This document shows positions 8,163-16,568 of a stretch of 64,000 nt of DNA, piece after piece (the first letter of the stretch is position 1; each line of letters starts with the position of its first letter). The stretch covers positions 1-64,000 of the forward strand of contig CAAGBI010000075.1 in NCBI GenBank assembly GCA_900768015.1. The letters run 5' to 3'. Source of the DNA: an uncultured Alistipes sp. (GTDB taxonomy: Bacteria; Bacteroidota; Bacteroidia; Bacteroidales; Rikenellaceae). The notes under the pieces are model-generated. The model did not search any database and was not told the origin of the DNA. It saw nothing but the letters and a program-made list of their open reading frames with translations. The position numbers and the translations under genes are program-made.

Positions 8163-8969
8163 ATGAAAAAGATTACTTATTTGCTGATGGTGCTCGCTGT
8201 AGCATTCATCGCCGTTTCGTGTGAGAAGGAGCCGCTTAGGCAGCCTACAGATGGTCCTAGCCAAGATGAAGTTGTACCTGGTGAAGATGAGGTTGTGCCT
8301 GGCGAAGATGAAGTAGTGCTTAAGCAGTTATATGGTTTTTGGACGCGTACTGTAGAGTCGGAAGATACTATAACGAATATGGAGTGGCGCTTTTATGAAG
8401 ATGGCTACAGCCTTCGTATGAGGGAGTCTTATGAGGGAGACAGGCTTTTGAGTTTCAGTAGCGGTCGCTATGATTACAAATTTGAGGGTGGAAAATTCTA
8501 TGTTAAGGAGTATCACGATGATGAGTGGACTGCGTGGGATTATACAATTTTAGAAGATACTCTCACTCTATCTCGAGAGAGTGATGGCAATAGTATTGTA
8601 TGGACATTCGTTCGCACGGTAGATGCAGATGCTAGATTGGTGGGATGCTGGGATGCACCTTATGAAAATGGCAACGGAGGCAGAGTAGAGCACCACTATA
8701 AGTTCCACACACCTACATATGGTAATGTCTACGATGTTGTTTACGATGATTCTGGCTCTTCTAAAGTGAATTTCCTCTACGATTTCAAATATAGAATAGA
8801 AGGCGATAGGATTGTATTTAAGAGATTTAGTGACACAGGTTATGCACTTCCAGAGTATTCTATTGCCTATCGCCTTGAAGGTACTAAGCTCTATTTGAGC
8901 GAAGGAAATGGCGGCGAGACTATGTACTCAAACTTCTATAAGGAGAACAACATCCCCTTTAGACCATAA
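8163..8969 (+). CDS. Lipoprotein with tandem GEDEVVP tether repeats
   Basis: A 268-residue lipoprotein. The SPII signal ends at FIAVSC, followed by EKEP. A tether with about 2.7 copies of the seven-residue unit DEVVPGE follows; it is encoded by a 21-base tandem repeat at 8265-8321. The mature part (about residues 55-268) shows two similar halves, each starting with a [LV]xGxW motif (LYGFWTRTVESEDT and LVGCWDAPYENGNG) and containing a YDYKF/YDFKYRIEG strand plus L-x-L-x strands. This is the pattern of lipocalin-like lipoproteins of Bacteroidetes. A ligand-binding fold is an inference; no ligand can be named. It has its own G8-type promoter and a bidirectional hairpin downstream. Confidence 0.75.
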   Translation: MKKITYLLMVLAVAFIAVSCEKEPLRQPTDGPSQDEVVPGEDEVVPGEDEVVLKQLYGFWTRTVESEDTITNMEWRFYEDGYSLRMRESYEGDRLLSFSSGRYDYKFEGGKFYVKEYHDDEWTAWDYTILEDTLTLSRESDGNSIVWTFVRTVDADARLVGCWDAPYENGNGGRVEHHYKFHTPTYGNVYDVVYDDSGSSKVNFLYDFKYRIEGDRIVFKRFSDTGYALPEYSIAYRLEGTKLYLSEGNGGETMYSNFYKENNIPFRP

Positions 8970-8988
8970 CCAAAACATCTAATAAAGG

Positions 8989-9020
8989 AAAATGCCACAA
9001 GCAAACGCTTGTGGCATTTT
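8989..9020. terminator. Bidirectional hairpin terminator (copy 2)
   Basis: Same stem AAAATGCCACAAGC / GCTTGTGGCATTTT as at 7436. It separates the lipoprotein on the plus strand from yidD on the minus strand and ends both units. Confidence 0.85.
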
Positions 9021-9069
9021 ATATTACTCATTGCTCATTACTAATTGCTAATTGCTCATTACTAATTAG

Positions 9070-9330
9070 TTACGGCACTGGGTCGTAGCCCGAGCCGCCC
9101 CAGGGGTTACAGCGCAAGATGCGCCAGATGGCAAGTAGCGAGCCCTTAATTGGGCCATGCTTGCGTAGTGCCTGGATGGCGTATGCCGAGCAGGTGGGCG
9201 TAAAGCGGCAGCAGGGTGGCTTCAAGGGCGATATGCAGACCTGATAGAAGCGCACCAACATGACAAGCGGCCAGATGGCGATGCGCTTACATGTTTTCAG
9301 CAACTTCGGCCAAAATCCTGCGGACTGCAT
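9070..9330 (-). CDS. yidD: Membrane protein insertion efficiency factor YidD
   Basis: A small protein with the YidD signature: a hydrophobic amphipathic start ([19 protein letters not shown]), the cysteine-containing [18 protein letters not shown] block, and the [13 protein letters not shown] end. YidD assists the YidC/Sec insertion of inner membrane proteins. The start is uncertain. I chose ATG at 9330 (86 residues); TTG at 9303 (77 residues) would also fit the family's usual length. Both starts lie inside the end of rnpA, and the rnpA-yidD overlap is common in bacteria. A truncated copy lies at 7525-7684. Confidence 0.9.
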   Translation of the reverse strand: MQSAGFWPKLLKTCKRIAIWPLVMLVRFYQVCISPLKPPCCRFTPTCSAYAIQALRKHGPIKGSLLAIWRILRCNPWGGSGYDPVP

Positions 9331-9667
9331 GCTCGATAGTTTTATAGGGGAGTAACTCCTTCGTTGAGTAGACAAAGGCGATGTCCACCTCCTTGCCATG
9401 CTCCACGATTGCAGTATGGAGCGTGTCGTTATTTAGGCGATATGCCTCGCGCATACGGCGCTTTAGGGTGTTGCGCTTATTTGCGCGCTTGTGGTTGCGC
9501 TTGGGTACAGAGAAGAGCACCTCGACCGTAGGTGTGGTGCTCTCGCTCTTAAGTACCATATAGCGGAATGGATATACGAAGCCCGACGCGCCATCCGCGA
9601 AGAGGCGACGCACTGCCGTGAGCGACGATAGACGCTCCGACTTGGGGAGTGCGTGGGGCTTATCCAT
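9287..9667 (-). CDS. rnpA: Ribonuclease P protein component
   Basis: A 126-residue basic protein with the RnpA core: [15 protein letters not shown] at the N terminus, then the RNA-binding motif [19 protein letters not shown]. It binds the RNase P RNA and helps 5' maturation of tRNA. The gene overlaps yidD at its end and starts 18 bases after hemD stops, so it is probably co-transcribed with hemD and yidD. Length and motif are normal for the family. Confidence 0.95.
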   Translation of the reverse strand: MDKPHALPKSERLSSLTAVRRLFADGASGFVYPFRYMVLKSESTTPTVEVLFSVPKRNHKRANKRNTLKRRMREAYRLNNDTLHTAIVEHGKEVDIAFVYSTKELLPYKTIEHAVRRILAEVAENM

Positions 9668-9685
9668 GGTTGTTGCGCCTTGTTG

Positions 9686-10540
9686 TTACGCCTTCTTAGG
9701 AGTGCGTGTGCGTGTCTTCTTCTGCAACTTAGACTGCTGCTGGCGGATGAACTCCTCCTTCTCGGCGCTCTCCTTAATCTCGGCATCCTCAACCTCGAGA
9801 CCCTCCTCTACCTTGTGGCAGTAGATGTCGAGAGCCTTGACCATTGATGGAGCCTCGGGAGATGGAGCCGAGGCCTTAACCTTGAGGCCCGCCTCCTTGG
9901 CAGCACGCAATGTAGCCTCGCCAAAGGTTGCAACAACGGGCAACTTATCGAGCTCGTAGTTCTCGGTAAGGGCCTTAACATCGTTGGGCGAGTATAGTGC
10001 GATGATGTCGTAGTCGAGGGGCTTGAGCTCGGCCAAGTCGGCAGAGACGGTGCGCGCAAAGACTACGGGAGAGACCTTGAGCTTGAGCTTTAGGAGTGTA
10101 TCGGGCAGGTCGCTCTTGAAGGGCTCGGTGAGTGCGAGCATAAACTTCTCATCCTTGTGCTTAACGATAAGCTCAACGAGTGAGTTGAATGTACCGTCAG
10201 CGAACGATATCTTACGCTTGCGGTAGACGATATACTTCTGCAAGTAGAGTGCTACGGCCTCGGTGTTGCAGATATACTTCATTGTCTCGGGCACGGTGAT
10301 GCGCGCCTCCTCGCAGATGCGGAAGAAGCTATCGATGGTTGTGCGTGACGAGAAGATCATTGTTGTGTGGTCGAGGATCTCCGTGCGCTGTGCTCGGAAC
10401 TCCTTGAGAGATACGCCCACGACCTTGATGAGCGGCTTATAATCTACATTGAGATTATTTTTTTCAGAAAATTCGAAAAAAGGCGACTTTTCTATAACTG
10501 CAGGACGGGGCTGCGACACTAAAATCTTACTAACTTTCAC
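9686..10540 (-). CDS. hemD: Uroporphyrinogen-III synthase family protein
   Basis: A 284-residue protein of the HemD fold. The N-terminal MKVSKILVSQPRP and the later DHTTMIFSSRTTIDSFFRI and DIIALYSPNDVKALTEN segments match the two alternating half-domains of HemD; in the family the corresponding strands read 'vvFTSxNaV' and 'vvfxSpsav'. HemD closes hydroxymethylbilane to uroporphyrinogen III. The C terminus carries about 35 extra charged residues (EEFIRQQQSKLQKKTRTRTP), which are not needed for catalysis. In Bacteroidetes this gene usually lies next to a DUF4271 gene and rnpA, as here. HemD sequences are poorly conserved, so the activity is probable, not proven. Confidence 0.8.
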   Translation of the reverse strand: MKVSKILVSQPRPAVIEKSPFFEFSEKNNLNVDYKPLIKVVGVSLKEFRAQRTEILDHTTMIFSSRTTIDSFFRICEEARITVPETMKYICNTEAVALYLQKYIVYRKRKISFADGTFNSLVELIVKHKDEKFMLALTEPFKSDLPDTLLKLKLKVSPVVFARTVSADLAELKPLDYDIIALYSPNDVKALTENYELDKLPVVATFGEATLRAAKEAGLKVKASAPSPEAPSMVKALDIYCHKVEEGLEVEDAEIKESAEKEEFIRQQQSKLQKKTRTRTPKKA

Positions 10541-10653
10541 CCTCTGTTCTAATTTTATATATCTATTCTTACTCTTCTTCGCAATAAGTTACGCTCAAAA
10601 CATGTGTATAATAACAACCGTATAGTGTTGTGGCCTAGGTTGTTATCTGCTTT

Positions 10654-11529
10654 TTACATGTTAATTTGCGAAGCTAACAGCTTAATGAATAAGCTCCACG
10701 GTAACAAAATTGCGGTGCAAAGGTACAAAATCCAATAGAAAATCGAAATTTTTTTTCCAAGAAAGAATACAAAAGTATCCTTTAAGTATAGTAATAACAG
10801 CACGCTACAACATATGATTAGCGTAATGGAGTAAGCAAAACCATCTTCTGGGTCGGACAAGAGCCATGTGGCAGTGATGGGGTAGAGTAGCACAACCAAG
10901 CGCACAAAGTTTGTGTAGCCTATGAGTGCGAGCGAATGGGGGCTATCGCTCTCGATAACCCAGCCCATAATCTTGTGATAAGCATAGCCCCACAATACGA
11001 TGATGAGTATCACGCCGAGTGCCGCAAGAGGCGCAGTGGTGTGTAGCAGCGTGGAGTATATATCCGATGATGATGTTATCTCTCCCTCTGCGATGCGTAC
11101 GATGGCGAGTGCCAAGACCGCAAGACCGAGGAGCGCTGCTGTAAACTTGAAGCGTTGCAGCGGGAGCTCGCCACCCTCAAAGACCATGCGCTGGTCGCTG
11201 TTAGTTTTGAAGGCATCACTCCATATCGAGCGTATGAAGCCCCACGAGCGTACCAGGATTGTGAGGTAGAGGACAAGTGTTCCAAGTACCACAGACTGAA
11301 AGAGTGGTGTTGCCGTCAGGGAGTTTTCAGCGGGGCTGTATGTGCCACCTGTGCCCTGTGTGGAGGTTGTGCCAAACATCTCCTCGGGCGACGCTTCGCG
11401 ATAGTGACCCTCGTGGTTGGGCTCACCCGATTGTACCTCCGACTTGCGGCCATATAGTCGTGCGGGGCTGACACTCTTGTAGCCACACTCCTCGTAGTAT
11501 CTAAGTGTATCGTTATTCATCTCCCTCAC
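10654..11529 (-). CDS. DUF4271 integral membrane protein
   Basis: A 291-residue protein. The N-terminal 80 residues are hydrophilic. Then come about seven membrane segments, beginning LFQSVVLGTLVLYLTILV and ending WILYLCTAILLPWSLFIKLL. A motif FKFTAALLGLAVLALAIVRI fits the DUF4271 family, known in Bacteroidetes next to hemD, with unknown function. The start overlaps the end of the upstream histidine kinase gene by 17 bases, indicating translational coupling. The next gene, hemD, follows after 113 bases that contain no obvious hairpin. Confidence 0.85.
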   Translation of the reverse strand: MREMNNDTLRYYEECGYKSVSPARLYGRKSEVQSGEPNHEGHYREASPEEMFGTTSTQGTGGTYSPAENSLTATPLFQSVVLGTLVLYLTILVRSWGFIRSIWSDAFKTNSDQRMVFEGGELPLQRFKFTAALLGLAVLALAIVRIAEGEITSSSDIYSTLLHTTAPLAALGVILIIVLWGYAYHKIMGWVIESDSPHSLALIGYTNFVRLVVLLYPITATWLLSDPEDGFAYSITLIICCSVLLLLYLKDTFVFFLGKKISIFYWILYLCTAILLPWSLFIKLLASQINM

Positions 11530-12748
11530 GGCGTTTAAGTGTTACGCGAATTGTTGTGCCCTTGCCTATCTCGGAGCGCACAACGGCAATCTTACCCTTG
11601 TGATACTCCTCTATTATGCGGCGCGAGAGCGAGAGGCCGAGGCCCCAGCCGCGTGTCTTTGTTGTATATCCTGGCTCGAAGATGCGTGTCCAGTTGCTCT
11701 TGGCTATGCCCTTGCCCGTGTCGCTAACCTCCACAAAGACATTATTGCCACTCTCACCCACGGTGACATCTATGCTGCCATGGCCCTGCAGCGCATCCAA
11801 CGAGTTCTTCATAAGGTTCTCCACCACCCACTCGAAGAGGGCAGAGTTCATCGATACACGGATGGGGGCTATGGCAAGACCATTATAGTTGAGCGAGACA
11901 TTGCGCGGTATGCGGCGACGGAAGTACATGACGGTGTCGCCCACCACCTCGTTGATGTTCATGGGTGTGAGCTGCGTCTCAGAGCCAATCTTCGAGAAGC
12001 GGTCGACAATCTTCATCAGGTGGGCCATATCCTTCGACATCTCCTCCACGGCCATCTGGTCCACGGGCTGCGTGCGTAGGTACTCTATCCAACCCAATAG
12101 CGATGATGTTGGCGTGCCAAGCTGGTGTGCCGTCTCCTTCGCCAGTCCCACCCATACGCGGTTCTGCTCGTTCTGCTTCGTAGAGGAGAAGGCTATGTAT
12201 GCGAAGATGGCGAAGATAAGGATGATGATAAGCTGCACATAGGGGAAGAAGACTAAGGCCTCGCTGTGGGCGCTGGTTACTAAGCCCTCATAGTCCGTAG
12301 TGCCGTAGTATATTGTAAATGTCGTCTGCTGCGTAATGCGGTGCGACACGGAGATGGGCTTATTCGTCTTGCTCATCTTCATAATCTCCTCGCGCAGAGC
12401 CTCCTTATCGTGTGCCACCTCGTCGGGGAGGTTCGTAACAAGCACATTGAGGCGCTCATCCGTAATCACGAGGGGTACATTCGTATGCTCGGCGAGCTTG
12501 TTCATAAGCTCGTAGTTGTAGCCGAAGCCTCCGATGTTTGTCGAGCGCAATATATCCTCCCACATCTCCACGGCGTTGCGCTCATCCTGGCGTAGCTGTG
12601 CCACGGCAGCCTCATCCTCATGCTTCATCTCCACCGACACGGTCCATGTGTAGTATACCGACAACGCGGCGAGCGCCAGACCGAGGACTATGGCTACGGT
12701 GCGGCGGCGTGCCGAGAAAAAGGAGATGTTAATGTGGGGTAGTTTCAT
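11513..12748 (-). CDS. Membrane sensor histidine kinase
   Basis: 411 residues. TM1 is at about 17-36, a periplasmic sensor part follows to about 165, and TM2 is at about 169-187. The H-box is KETAHQLGTPTSSLLGW with His208 as the phospho-acceptor, the N-box is NLMKNSLDAL, and the G boxes are DTGKGIAKSN and GWGLGLSLSRRIIEE. All kinase motifs are intact. There is no HAMP domain of usual length and no response regulator gene beside it, so it is an orphan kinase. It sits between the S41 protease (18 bases upstream) and DUF4271 (17-base overlap). The signal sensed cannot be read from the sequence. Confidence 0.9.
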   Translation of the reverse strand: MKLPHINISFFSARRRTVAIVLGLALAALSVYYTWTVSVEMKHEDEAAVAQLRQDERNAVEMWEDILRSTNIGGFGYNYELMNKLAEHTNVPLVITDERLNVLVTNLPDEVAHDKEALREEIMKMSKTNKPISVSHRITQQTTFTIYYGTTDYEGLVTSAHSEALVFFPYVQLIIILIFAIFAYIAFSSTKQNEQNRVWVGLAKETAHQLGTPTSSLLGWIEYLRTQPVDQMAVEEMSKDMAHLMKIVDRFSKIGSETQLTPMNINEVVGDTVMYFRRRIPRNVSLNYNGLAIAPIRVSMNSALFEWVVENLMKNSLDALQGHGSIDVTVGESGNNVFVEVSDTGKGIAKSNWTRIFEPGYTTKTRGWGLGLSLSRRIIEEYHKGKIAVVRSEIGKGTTIRVTLKRREGDE

Positions 12749-12766
12749 CGTCTGCGTAGTATGCTA

Positions 12767-14464
12767 TTAGTGCATGTCGAGGTCCTGCTCGCGAAGTATG
12801 CGCTCATACTCCTCGCGGTTAAGGAGTAGCTCTATGGCCTGCTCCACCATGGCATCGTTTACGGCCGAGTGCTCCATGACACCCTCGCGGTAGGCATAGC
12901 GAAGCAGCACATCGGAGGTTATAGCCTCCTCAATCTCCTCGCGGTAGGTCTCCATGTTCGACATCTTGTCGTCCTTGATAAGGTCTTTGAAGCTCTCTAT
13001 GGCCTCGCTGAGGCTCTCGTCGTAACGGTCGCTCTTTGCTGCCCTCTCCAGTGCCGTAAGTGCGCGACGAGTCTCCGACTCATAGGGCACATCCTTCTGC
13101 TCCACGAAGCGGCAGAAGTCGGCATAGTCCTCATCCGTAAGGCTGAAGGTGCGAATGTCGATTGTCTCACCATGGTGCTTACGCATATACTCATCTGCCC
13201 AATCCTCCATGTAGCCCATGGCGTAGAGCGTAAGGGCGAAGCGGCTTACATACTCCGCCTCGACCTTGACATCGGGCACTATGCCGCCACCGTCGTAGAC
13301 CTTGCGGCCTCCCGCCGTGCGGAACTCCGTGATTAGCGAGTCGGGTACCATCGTCGTAGCGCCGCCACTCTGGTAGTTGCGCGACTGTATGCAGCGACCC
13401 GAGGGTATGTAGTACTTGGCTGTGGTGTATTTGAGATAGCCGTTATAGCCGACATGGCGTGTACCCTGCACAAGGCCCTTGCCGTAGGTGCGCTGACCCA
13501 TGATTACGGCGCGGTCGGTATCCTGAAGTGCTCCCGCCAAAATCTCGGATGCCGAGGCCGATGCACCATTTACGAGCACCACGATGGGCACATCTGCCGC
13601 AATGGGGGCGTGCTCCGTGGCGTAGTGGTGCAGCGACGACGAGTCGCGACCCATGAGCGAGACGATGCGCTGGCCGCGAGGCACAAAGAGCGAGGCTATA
13701 TCCACCGCCTCGGTCATCACACCTCCACCATTAGAGCGGTAGTCGAGGATAAGACCTCGGAGCGAGTCCGCCGCCATGATGCTCTCGAGGGCGTTGCGTA
13801 TCTCGTTGTAGCTGCCCTCGATAAAGTCGTTGTGCGAGATATAGGCGATGCCATCGCGGATATATCCCGCGTAACTCACGCTCGGAATAGATATGCGGCG
13901 GCGTGTGATGTTAAGGGTGTCGATAGCGCCATCCAAGCTGCGCTCCACAACAACCTCTACGATGGTCTCGGGCTCACCGCGCAGGCGCGAGCTTATCTCG
14001 TCGGCATTGCGACCCTTCATATCCTCGCCGTTGATAGCCAGAATCCTATCTCCAATCTTCACTCCCGCCTCATCCGAAGGCGAACCCTTGTAGGGCTGAG
14101 CAAAGAGTATGTAGTCGCCCTTCTTGCGTATGAGTGAGCCGACACCCGCATAGCGTCCCGTGGTCAACATTTCGAAGTCGGCCATCGACTCCTCGGGGAT
14201 ATACTCCGAGTAGGGGTCCGTTGCGGCAATCATGCCCTGGGCTGCGCTGTTGAGAAGGTCGCCCGCCTTGATATTATCGACATGGCCCATCTCGAACTCG
14301 CGCATTATGTTGGCGAGAATCTCCGTTGACTTGCCCAACTCGAAGTCGCGACGACTGCGCTCGCTGCTCTGTGCCGAGGCCTCCTCGGTAGCCACGATGC
14401 CAACGAGTGCCACAACGCCAACACCGCGCAATAGGCGAACTATGATATTTCTTAACTTATTCAT
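12767..14464 (-). CDS. S41 family C-terminal processing peptidase
   Basis: 565 residues with an N-terminal signal peptide or anchor (VVALVGIVATEEASAQ). An N-terminal helical cap is followed by a PDZ domain at about 105-185 (GSPSDEAGVKIGDRILAING). The tail-specific protease core has catalytic Ser304 in VNGASASASEILAGALQD and Lys329 in TYGKGLVQ, spaced 25 residues as in E. coli Prc. The C-terminal 170 residues form a charged helical region common in the Bacteroidetes enzymes. It degrades or trims periplasmic proteins. It is 20 bases from the small membrane protein upstream and 18 bases from the kinase downstream, in the same minus-strand run. Confidence 0.95.
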   Translation of the reverse strand: MNKLRNIIVRLLRGVGVVALVGIVATEEASAQSSERSRRDFELGKSTEILANIMREFEMGHVDNIKAGDLLNSAAQGMIAATDPYSEYIPEESMADFEMLTTGRYAGVGSLIRKKGDYILFAQPYKGSPSDEAGVKIGDRILAINGEDMKGRNADEISSRLRGEPETIVEVVVERSLDGAIDTLNITRRRISIPSVSYAGYIRDGIAYISHNDFIEGSYNEIRNALESIMAADSLRGLILDYRSNGGGVMTEAVDIASLFVPRGQRIVSLMGRDSSSLHHYATEHAPIAADVPIVVLVNGASASASEILAGALQDTDRAVIMGQRTYGKGLVQGTRHVGYNGYLKYTTAKYYIPSGRCIQSRNYQSGGATTMVPDSLITEFRTAGGRKVYDGGGIVPDVKVEAEYVSRFALTLYAMGYMEDWADEYMRKHHGETIDIRTFSLTDEDYADFCRFVEQKDVPYESETRRALTALERAAKSDRYDESLSEAIESFKDLIKDDKMSNMETYREEIEEAITSDVLLRYAYREGVMEHSAVNDAMVEQAIELLLNREEYERILREQDLDMH

Positions 14465-14484
14465 TTATAAAGCACTATTCAATT

Positions 14485-14976
14485 TTACTCCTCGTCGAAG
14501 CGGCTGTTGTGGAGGTACGCCTGAAGCTGGTATCCTACGCGCGCCACGCTGCGGCGTAGACCACGAAGCTCGATGCCGCTCTCGAAGATGTGCACCTCAA
14601 TCTCATCCTCAAACATTAGTGTTATACGGCGCAAGATGCCCTCAGCACCATATATTTTAACATTGCCGCGCTCCTCCTTAAGTCTAAAGCCGAAGGTGCG
14701 CATGGCGTTATCCAAGCGCACGGAGTCGCGCTCATAGATGCAGTTATCCACGCGCATCTTCATAAAGCCGAAGAGGGGGTAGAAGGCCGCAAGGCCCACA
14801 AAGGCTGCTATAAATAGCATGCCACGCTGACCCTCGAAGCGCAGTGCAAGCACCTCTTTTAGCGTCATGCCCTCAATCGCTGGCTCGGGAAAGAAGGACA
14901 ACATCACCCACTCCAATGCCACATACAAAACGCAGAGGAGTATCAAATATTTCACTGAACGAATAAGGTATCTCAT
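14485..14976 (-). CDS. Small membrane protein of unknown function
   Basis: 163 residues. Two hydrophobic segments (VKYLILLCVLYVALEWVML at 8-26 and MLFIAAFVGLAAFYPLFGF at about 54-72) precede a soluble alpha/beta tail of about 90 residues (AMRTFGFRLKEERGNVKIYG and so on). It keeps the same order and strand as ispH upstream (15 bases) and the S41 protease downstream (20 bases), so it is part of the operon. I do not recognise the family, and no catalytic motif is visible. Confidence 0.75.
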   Translation of the reverse strand: MRYLIRSVKYLILLCVLYVALEWVMLSFFPEPAIEGMTLKEVLALRFEGQRGMLFIAAFVGLAAFYPLFGFMKMRVDNCIYERDSVRLDNAMRTFGFRLKEERGNVKIYGAEGILRRITLMFEDEIEVHIFESGIELRGLRRSVARVGYQLQAYLHNSRFDEE

Positions 14977-14991
14977 AACGATAAGTTTTGA

Positions 14992-15852
14992 TTATAGTTT
15001 AGCTCCCTTGATTGCCTCGGCCACCTGCTCCATAAGCCAACGGGGTGTTGAGGTAGCACCACATATACCCACACGCTCGGCGCCCTCGAGCCACGACCAA
15101 TCTATCTCGGAGCTCTCCTCGACATTGTAACTACGGGGGTTGGCGCCACGGCATACCTCGTAGAGCACTCGGCCATTTGAGCTCTTGCGACCCGAAACGA
15201 AGATTACGACATCAACGCTACGCGAGAAGTCGGCAAGCAACGCCTCACGACCCGCCACACGACGGCAGATGGTGTCGTCAATGTTTACGGTAACGCCATT
15301 TGCGCGCGCCTTAATCTCCTCGGCGAGCTGGTTGAAGAGCGCGATGCTCTGTGTCGTCTGCGAGAGGAAATATATGGGGCGTGTGAAGTCTACATTGTTG
15401 AGGTCGGCCTCGTTCTCTACAACCACGACATCGTCGTCGGCCTGACCCGTGAGACCTATAACCTCGGCATGGCCACGCTTACCTAAGAGTATCACGCTGC
15501 CGCCCACCTCCTGCATCTTGTCGTATGCCTCGCGCAAGCGGCGCTGCAGGCGTGCCACAACGGGGCAGGTGGCATCTATAACCGTGATGCCCAACTCTTC
15601 GGCCATGCGGTAGGTGCGGGGAGGCTCGCCATGTGCGCGGATGAGGAGTGTGCGGCCCTCGAGGCGTGGCATATCCTCGTGCGATATGGTGTGCAGGCCG
15701 AGCTGCTCGAGGCGCTGCACCTCCACGCGGTTGTGTACGATGTCGCCCAACGAGTAGACATCGCCAACCCTCTCTAAGGCGCTCTCCGCCTCGCCAATAG
15801 CCCTTACTACACCGAAGCAGAAGCCCGAGTTGTCGTCGATAATAACCTCCAT
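14992..15852 (-). CDS. ispH: 4-hydroxy-3-methylbut-2-enyl diphosphate reductase
   Basis: About 286 residues. The ATG at 15852 (MEVIIDDNSGFCFGV) was chosen over an upstream one because homologs begin at the conserved GFCFGV segment and the shorter start clears the end of cmk. The three iron-sulfur cysteines are present in GFCFGV, DATCPVV and DTICRRV, and ESSEIDWSW plus GICGATSTP complete the active site. IspH makes IPP and DMAPP in the last step of the MEP pathway, for which dxs is also in this window (20341). The gene follows cmk by 11 bases. Confidence 0.96.
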   Translation of the reverse strand: MEVIIDDNSGFCFGVVRAIGEAESALERVGDVYSLGDIVHNRVEVQRLEQLGLHTISHEDMPRLEGRTLLIRAHGEPPRTYRMAEELGITVIDATCPVVARLQRRLREAYDKMQEVGGSVILLGKRGHAEVIGLTGQADDDVVVVENEADLNNVDFTRPIYFLSQTTQSIALFNQLAEEIKARANGVTVNIDDTICRRVAGREALLADFSRSVDVVIFVSGRKSSNGRVLYEVCRGANPRSYNVEESSEIDWSWLEGAERVGICGATSTPRWLMEQVAEAIKGAKL

Positions 15853-15863
15853 AGCCCTCTCTG

Positions 15864-16562
15864 TTATCGTGATGTTACGCGCTCGAACTCCCTGTCGAAC
15901 CATGCCATCTGCTCCTCCACCGTCATAGCGGAGTTGTCCAAGACGATGGCATCGTCAGCCTTGCGTAGGGGTGATATTGCGCGTGTCATATCTGCCTTGT
16001 CGCGCGACACGACATTCTCGTAGACCTCCTCAAGTGTTACGCTGTCGCCCTTTGCCGTGAGCTCCTTGAAGCGGCGCTCGGCACGCACCATGGGGTCGGC
16101 AGTCATATATATCTTAAGCTCCGCGTTGGGGAATACCACGGTGCCGATGTCGCGGCCATCCATAACCACGCCACCCTTGTGGCCCATCTCCTGCTGCATG
16201 GCAACGAGCTTCTGGCGCACAGCACCGATAGAGCTAACGGCACTCACGCAGTTGCTAACCTCGATGGTGCGTATCTTAGACTCCACGAGGTCGCCATTGA
16301 CATAGATGTCGCTGGCACCACGCGCAGGGTTAAACCTAAAGTCTATGTTTATATCCTTAAGCATCTCCTCGATAAGCTCCTCGTTGGCTATGCCCGAGGG
16401 TATTGCGCCATGCTCCAAGGCGTAGAGCGTGACGGCACGATACATTGCGCCTGTGTCGATGAAGATGTAGCCGAGGCGTGCTGCAATGGCCTTGGCAAAG
16501 GTGCTCTTGCCGCACGACGAGTGACCGTCGATGGCAATGATTATCTTGTGTGTGTTACTCAT
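15864..16562 (-). CDS. cmk: Cytidylate kinase
   Basis: 232 residues with P-loop GHSSCGKST, the YIFIDTGAMYRAVTL motif, and GHKGGVVMDGRDIGTVVFPN (the CMP-binding arginine/aspartate region). It phosphorylates CMP and dCMP. The length is standard. It lies 6 bases behind the LysE-type transporter and 11 bases before ispH; cmk-ispH adjacency is frequent in Bacteroidetes. Confidence 0.97.
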   Translation of the reverse strand: MSNTHKIIIAIDGHSSCGKSTFAKAIAARLGYIFIDTGAMYRAVTLYALEHGAIPSGIANEELIEEMLKDINIDFRFNPARGASDIYVNGDLVESKIRTIEVSNCVSAVSSIGAVRQKLVAMQQEMGHKGGVVMDGRDIGTVVFPNAELKIYMTADPMVRAERRFKELTAKGDSVTLEEVYENVVSRDKADMTRAISPLRKADDAIVLDNSAMTVEEQMAWFDREFERVTSR

Positions 16563-16568
16563 ATATCT

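Noticed and set aside
13454..14137. Plus-strand open frame opposite the S41 protease (227 codons)
   Set aside because: It has no domain or start signal, and the complementary strand encodes PDZ and S41 catalytic motifs.
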